Shown here one piece after another: positions 32,927 to 37,553 of a stretch of DNA of 37,553 nucleotides. The notes below the pieces were generated by a model. It was given only the letters and a program-made list of their open reading frames with translations. It was not told the origin of the DNA and ran no database searches. A program made the position numbers and the translations under genes. This DNA is from an uncultured Bacillota bacterium (GTDB lineage: Bacteria; Bacillota; Clostridia; Peptostreptococcales; Anaerovoracaceae): assembly GCA_949292945.1 (NCBI GenBank), contig CASFAX010000003.1, positions 1 through 37,553 on the forward strand, in the 5' to 3' direction. Every line of letters begins with the position of its first letter. Position 1 is the stretch's first letter.

Positions 32927-35900
32927 GAGGCTGGAGATGCACGGGTTTAAATCCTTTGCTGATCCGGTGGTGATAGAGTTTCACGAGGGGGTCACCTGCG
33001 TGGTGGGACCTAACGGAAGCGGAAAGAGTAACATAAGCGATGCCATCAGATGGGTGCTTGGAGAGCAGAGTCCAAAAGCTCTGCGGGGCGGCAGGATGGA
33101 AGAGGTAATCTTTGCCGGAACTGCAAGCAGAAGATCTCGCGGCATGGCAGAGGTCACTCTTGTAATAGATAATTCGGCGGGAATCCTGGACATAGACTAT
33201 AACGAGGTCGCCATAACGAGGCGAATGTACCGCTCGGGAGAAAGCGAGTATCTCATAAACAACAACCAGTGCAGGCTCAGAGACATAAGAGAGCTGATTA
33301 TGGACACCGGCATAGGCGTTGACGGATATTCCATAATAGGTCAGGGAAAGATCTCGGATATAGTGAGCAATAAACCTGAAAGCCGCAGGGAAATCTTTGA
33401 AGAGGCTGCAGGGGTGGTGCTGTATAAGAGCAGAAAGGCCGAAGCCGAGAGAAAGCTGGAGACTTCATCTGCAAACCTTGACAGGGTAAACGACATAATA
33501 GGAGAGATAGAGGACAGGATAGATACCCTGAAAGAGGACAGCGAAAAGGCTTCAGAGTACCTTGAGCTTAAGGAAAGGTACGAGGATCTTGAGATAAACA
33601 TATCTTTAAGAACTATTGAAAGCCTTACGGAGAAAAACGACGAATACAGAAAAGACATTGAAAATCTTACGGCTTCTGCGGAAAGGCTTTCCGCGGGAAA
33701 GAGAGAGTCAGACGAATCCTTTGCAAAACTTGAGGCTGAAAACGGAGCTCTCGAGGAAAGCGAAAGAAAGCTGAGAGATGAGATAATGGCTCTGGCAGAG
33801 GAGATAAGCGCCATAGAAAACGCAGGAAAGCTTTCCAGGCAGCGGCTTTTGACCATAGAAAGGGACAGGGAGCGCCTTTCAGGGGAAATCGCAGGCCTTA
33901 CAGAAAAACTGGAAAGCGAGAAGAGAAACCTTGAGAACATAAAGGAGTCCTGCAGCGCAGGGGCTGAGGCGTCTGAGGAGTCCGAAAAACTCTACGATGA
34001 GGCAAGGCGGCGTCATCTTCAGCTTTCAGGCCAGGCTGAAGAGGCAAAGAATGCGGCAGGCAGCGGAAACGATAAAATATTCTCCCTTCATTCGACTCTG
34101 TCTGAAAAAGAAGGGGAGATAAGGTCTATGGCGGGCCTGTTGGAAGGGCTTCAGAGGAGGCGCGAAAGCCTTGACTCCGACAGCGCAGGGGCTGAGAAGA
34201 ACCTTAACTACCTGAAGGAGCAGCTTTCTGAGGCGGGATTTGCTGCAAAATCTGCGGAGGAAAAGATTTCCGAGCTGGAAAAGGAGATTTCCGTAACTGA
34301 AGGAAGGAAAGCCGAAGCTGAAAAGAGACTTAAAGCAGTAAACGCTGAAGGCTCAGAGCTTAAGATAGAGCTTGGGAGGCTCATCTCCAGGAAGAAGACC
34401 ATAGAGGAGATGGAAGCCAATTACGAAGGATATAACGGAGCTGTAAAGACCGTTATGAAGTCCCATCTCAAAGGCATTTACGGAACGGCGGCATCACTTA
34501 TGGAAGTGCCTGAGGGACTTGAGACTGCCATAGAGACCGCCATGGGGGCTTCCATGCAGAACATCGTCTGCGAAAAGGATGAAGATGCGAAAAAGGGCGT
34601 AAACCTTTTAAAATCCGAAAAGGCGGGAAGGGCCACATTCCTTCCTGTGGAATCGGTCAGGGGTGGTGACAGAGGCGATTTAGCAGGTCTTAAGGACAGG
34701 CCGGGATTCGTAGGAAGAGCGTCTGACTGCGTAAAATACGAGGAAAAATTTAAGGGCATTTTCTCATATCTTCTTGGAAGAGTCGTTATAGTGGAGAACA
34801 TGGATAACGCCATAGCAATGTCAAAAAACGCCGGCTCGGGGCTCAGGTTCGTTACGCTTGCCGGAGAGGTAATAAGTCCTTCGGGAGCGATTACGGGAGG
34901 AGCTTACAGGAACAAAACCGCCAATATCCTGGAGAGAAAAAGGGAGATACTGAACCTTGAAAATGCAGTTTCAGATGGGGAAAAGAGACTGAGTGAAAGG
35001 GTTTCTGAACGGGAAAACCTGGAAAGAGTTATGGAAAGAAGCGAAGACGAGGCGGCAGGTTTAAAGGACGAGCTTCGCCAGGTTCAGCTTCAGAATACGG
35101 CCCTTCAGGGAACCATAAGATCCCTTTCTGACAGAATATCGGAAGCAGGAGCTTCAGGTGAGAAAACCGCAAGGGAAATGTCGGCTATCGATGAAGAGAT
35201 AAAGGGCATACAGGAAAGAAAAGACGCCTTTGCAAAAGAAGCTGAATCCATTCGAAGTAAGATAGATGAAACGACGGCTGAGACCGAAAAGCTGATGGAA
35301 AAAGCTGAATCCCTGGCTTCTGAGATGAGAGATGCAGAGCAGGCCATGACCGATGCCAGAATCAGGATGAACACGGCCAGGTCGGAGCTTGACGGCAGTC
35401 TTTCTCTTCTGAAGAAAATCGAAGAAACGGCAGCCGACTACAGAAAGCAGATAGAGGCAAAGGAAGAAGAAGCTGAGAAACTGGAACAGGAAAGACTCGG
35501 CATCACTTCAGGAGAGTCGGAAGCGGAAAAAGTATCTGCAAAGAGAGCGGAAAGGGAGAAGGCCGAGGAAAATCTGGAAAAGACAGTTGCTGAAAGGCGC
35601 GTGATTGCGGAAAAGCGGGCTGTCGTTTCAGGGGAGATTTCATCTTTTGCCGAGAGAATAAACTCCATAAACGATCAGAAATATCAGCTGGAGCTTAAGC
35701 TTGGCAAGAACGATAACCAGATAGAAAATCACAAGAACAGGCTCTGGGATGAGTTTGAAAAGTCCTACGCAGAAGCGGCGGCTTTGAGGAAGGAAAACTT
35801 CGCTGTTACCCCTGCGGCAAAGGAAAGCAGAGCGATAAGAAACAGGATGAGAGAGCTGGGTGACGTCAACGTGGGAGCCATTGCCGAATACAGGTCGGTC

Positions 35901-36464
35901 AGCGAGAGATACGAGTTTCTTACCGGTCAGCGTGAGGACATACTCAAGGCCAGAGACGAGCTTAAATCCATCATTTCCGACATGGATAAGAATATCAGAG
36001 CCAGGTTCAAGGACAGCTTTGACAGGATAGTCGCCGAGTTCGAAAGCACCTTCAGAGAGCTTTTCGGCGGAGGTCACGCCGAGCTGAGAATGGAGGACGA
36101 CAGCAATCCGCTGGAATCGGGCATCGACATTATCGCTCAGCCTCCGGGAAAGAAGCTTCAGAATATAAATCTGATGAGCGGCGGAGAAAAGACCATGACG
36201 GCCATTGCGCTCATGTTTGCCGTGCTTAAGACAAGGCCTGCTCCGTTCTGCATTCTGGACGAGGTGGAGGCGGCTCTTGACGACGCCAACATCGACAGGT
36301 TCGCGAAGTACCTGAGAAACTTCGACAATATCCAGTTCACACTGATAACCCACCAGAAGGCCACAATGGAGCATGCCGACGTTCTCTACGGCGTGACCAT
36401 GCCTGAAAGGGGAATATCTGAAGTTCTCAGCCTGAGGCTGGGAGACGACTTCGAGCTTGATTAA
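32916..36464 (+). CDS. smc: Chromosome segregation protein SMC
   Basis: A 1182-residue SMC ATPase that organises and segregates the chromosome with ScpA and ScpB. Walker A GPNGSGKSN is at 31-39. Two long coiled coils rich in Glu, Lys and Ala flank a hinge at about 500-670 (VRGGDRGDLAGLK, SGAITGGAYRN). The ABC signature LMSGGEKTM (about 1086-1094) and Walker B FCILDEVEAALDD (about 1111-1123) form the other half of the head. rnc-smc-ftsY is the classic Firmicute order. Confidence 0.97.
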   Translation: MYFKRLEMHGFKSFADPVVIEFHEGVTCVVGPNGSGKSNISDAIRWVLGEQSPKALRGGRMEEVIFAGTASRRSRGMAEVTLVIDNSAGILDIDYNEVAITRRMYRSGESEYLINNNQCRLRDIRELIMDTGIGVDGYSIIGQGKISDIVSNKPESRREIFEEAAGVVLYKSRKAEAERKLETSSANLDRVNDIIGEIEDRIDTLKEDSEKASEYLELKERYEDLEINISLRTIESLTEKNDEYRKDIENLTASAERLSAGKRESDESFAKLEAENGALEESERKLRDEIMALAEEISAIENAGKLSRQRLLTIERDRERLSGEIAGLTEKLESEKRNLENIKESCSAGAEASEESEKLYDEARRRHLQLSGQAEEAKNAAGSGNDKIFSLHSTLSEKEGEIRSMAGLLEGLQRRRESLDSDSAGAEKNLNYLKEQLSEAGFAAKSAEEKISELEKEISVTEGRKAEAEKRLKAVNAEGSELKIELGRLISRKKTIEEMEANYEGYNGAVKTVMKSHLKGIYGTAASLMEVPEGLETAIETAMGASMQNIVCEKDEDAKKGVNLLKSEKAGRATFLPVESVRGGDRGDLAGLKDRPGFVGRASDCVKYEEKFKGIFSYLLGRVVIVENMDNAIAMSKNAGSGLRFVTLAGEVISPSGAITGGAYRNKTANILERKREILNLENAVSDGEKRLSERVSERENLERVMERSEDEAAGLKDELRQVQLQNTALQGTIRSLSDRISEAGASGEKTAREMSAIDEEIKGIQERKDAFAKEAESIRSKIDETTAETEKLMEKAESLASEMRDAEQAMTDARIRMNTARSELDGSLSLLKKIEETAADYRKQIEAKEEEAEKLEQERLGITSGESEAEKVSAKRAEREKAEENLEKTVAERRVIAEKRAVVSGEISSFAERINSINDQKYQLELKLGKNDNQIENHKNRLWDEFEKSYAEAAALRKENFAVTPAAKESRAIRNRMRELGDVNVGAIAEYRSVSERYEFLTGQREDILKARDELKSIISDMDKNIRARFKDSFDRIVAEFESTFRELFGGGHAELRMEDDSNPLESGIDIIAQPPGKKLQNINLMSGGEKTMTAIALMFAVLKTRPAPFCILDEVEAALDDANIDRFAKYLRNFDNIQFTLITHQKATMEHADVLYGVTMPERGISEVLSLRLGDDFELD

Positions 36465-36487
36465 ACATAACTGAAAGGATATGACAT

Positions 36488-37390
36488 ATGGCTATTATAG
36501 GTGAAAAGAAAAAGGGCTTTTTCGGCAGACTCTCTGAGAGAATCGGAGACGTGATTATGGCGAGACCTTCCATAGACGAGGATATGCTGGACGAGCTTGA
36601 GGAAATCCTCATTACCTCGGACATAGGTATGGAAACGACGGTTAACATAATGGAAAGGCTGAGGGAGAAGATAAAATCCGAGCGCATTTCGGATCCCGAA
36701 GCCGTAAAGGGAGCCCTTGCATCAGTTATAGCTGAGATAATGGATAAAGGAGACAGGCAGGCTTTGTCGGATGAAACTCCTCTCGTCATCCTCGTTACGG
36801 GGATAAACGGAGGAGGAAAGACCACTTCCATAGCAAAGCTTGGATACCGCCTGAAGAACCAGGGAAAGAGCGTAATGTTTGCGGCGGCCGACACCTTCAG
36901 AGCGGCGGCGGCAGAGCAGCTTTCCCTGTGGGGTGAGAGAACGGGAATACCTGTTGTAAGGCACGGCGAAGGCGCAGATCCTTCGGCGGTGATATTCGAT
37001 GCCATACAGTCTGCCAAAGCAAGAGGCACAGACGTTCTCATATGCGATACGGCGGGAAGGCTTCAGACCAGCAAAAACCTGATGAAGGAGCTGGAGAAGA
37101 TGAACCGCGTCATTTCAAGGGAGTACGGGGAAGCTGCACGGGAAACCCTTCTCGTTCTCGATGCGACGACGGGAAAGAACGCAATTTCCCAGGCAAAGGA
37201 GTTTAACGAGGCGGCAGAGATTACGGGAATAATACTTACGAAGCTGGACGGCACGGCAAGGGGAGGAATCGCCGTAACCGTCACCGACGAGTTTGACATA
37301 CCGATTAAATTTATAGGAGTAGGGGAAAAGATGGAAGATCTGAAAGTCTTTGACCCGGAGGAATTTGCCGGAGGTATTTTCGATGAGTAA
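36488..37390 (+). CDS. ftsY: Signal recognition particle receptor FtsY
   Basis: A 300-residue SRP-family GTPase that docks ribosome-SRP complexes at the membrane. The N domain is followed by the G domain with P-loop GINGGGKTT (105-113), [19 protein letters not shown] and [10 protein letters not shown]. It lacks the long acidic A domain of E. coli FtsY, as in many Firmicutes. The P-loop has glycine where Bacillus and E. coli have valine. AAAGGA precedes the ATG; the end overlaps der by 8 bases. Confidence 0.96.
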   Translation: MAIIGEKKKGFFGRLSERIGDVIMARPSIDEDMLDELEEILITSDIGMETTVNIMERLREKIKSERISDPEAVKGALASVIAEIMDKGDRQALSDETPLVILVTGINGGGKTTSIAKLGYRLKNQGKSVMFAAADTFRAAAAEQLSLWGERTGIPVVRHGEGADPSAVIFDAIQSAKARGTDVLICDTAGRLQTSKNLMKELEKMNRVISREYGEAARETLLVLDATTGKNAISQAKEFNEAAEITGIILTKLDGTARGGIAVTVTDEFDIPIKFIGVGEKMEDLKVFDPEEFAGGIFDE

Positions 37391-37553
37391 GCCGGTTGTA
37401 GCCGTAATAGGCAGACCTAACGTGGGTAAATCCACATTTTTCAACAGAATAGTAGGAAAGAGAATATCCATAGTGGAGGATACGCCGGGCGTTACGAGAG
37501 ACAGGATATACGCTGAAGCGGAGTGGAACGGAATTCACTTTGGCCTCATAGAC
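37383..37553 (+). CDS. der: GTPase Der (EngA), N-terminal fragment cut by the window end
   Basis: The frame starts at ATG 37383 inside the ftsY end and runs open to the last base (57 codons). [27 protein letters not shown] and the switch region [12 protein letters not shown] match the first G domain of Der, a double GTPase needed for 50S ribosome assembly. P-loop GRPNVGKST is at 10-18. The remainder, including the second G domain, lies outside the window. Confidence 0.9.
   Translation, partial: MSKPVVAVIGRPNVGKSTFFNRIVGKRISIVEDTPGVTRDRIYAEAEWNGIHFGLID

Overview
The window looks like a chromosomal segment of a strictly Gram-positive-type (Bacillota) anaerobe, most likely a clostridium of moderate GC. 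The evidence is a T-box leader in front of valS, strong AGGAGG-type ribosome binding sites with some GTG/TTG starts, the dnaG-rpoD-trmK-nif3 and plsX-rnc-smc-ftsY-der gene orders, and TTGACA/TATAAT-like promoters. A placement near the family XIII / Anaerovoracaceae clostridia is a guess, not something the sequence proves.

Layout. (1) 1-3016: the end of a surface-polymer locus, with an unidentified C-terminus, an IspD/TarI-type cytidylyltransferase, a GatD-like zinc dehydrogenase and an AT-rich membrane acyltransferase. (2) 3017-3709: about 0.7 kb without a convincing gene but full of short inverted repeats. (3) 3710-7783, minus strand: pepF, nadK and a pseudouridine synthase fused to an acetyltransferase. 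(4) 7874-18542, plus strand: a long housekeeping run, murI - acidic hypothetical - YkvI-like transporter - MBL hydrolase - M16 protease - dut - dgt-like - dnaG - rpoD - trmK - nif3. pepF and murI are driven from one overlapping divergent promoter. (5) 18552-20180: ridA with its own promoter and terminator, an inserted MNT/HEPN toxin-antitoxin-like pair, and a T-box. (6) 20255-27638: valS - folC - diacylglycerol kinase - GNAT - two-part ThrE-type exporter - monofunctional transglycosylase. (7) 27639-29933: a CorC/HlyC-type CBS membrane protein on the minus strand, with an attenuator-like leader, bracketed by two copies of an unusual repeat element. (8) 29934-37553: glyA - plsX - rnc - smc - ftsY - der (der cut by the window edge).

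The most unusual structure is the pair of elements at 27712-27908 and 29578-29774. Each is exactly 197 bp and contains four 37-bp units that begin TTCGA and end TCGAA, spaced 6, 37 and 6 bp apart. The spacing is identical in both copies although the unit interiors have diverged a lot. This resembles the REP/BIME palindromic repeats of proteobacteria but is in a Firmicute, and I do not recognise a described family. The corC leader (promoter, short ORF, terminator), the 14-bp triple repeat before glyA, and the GTTAAGG cluster at 3083-3341 are further non-coding signals worth checking.
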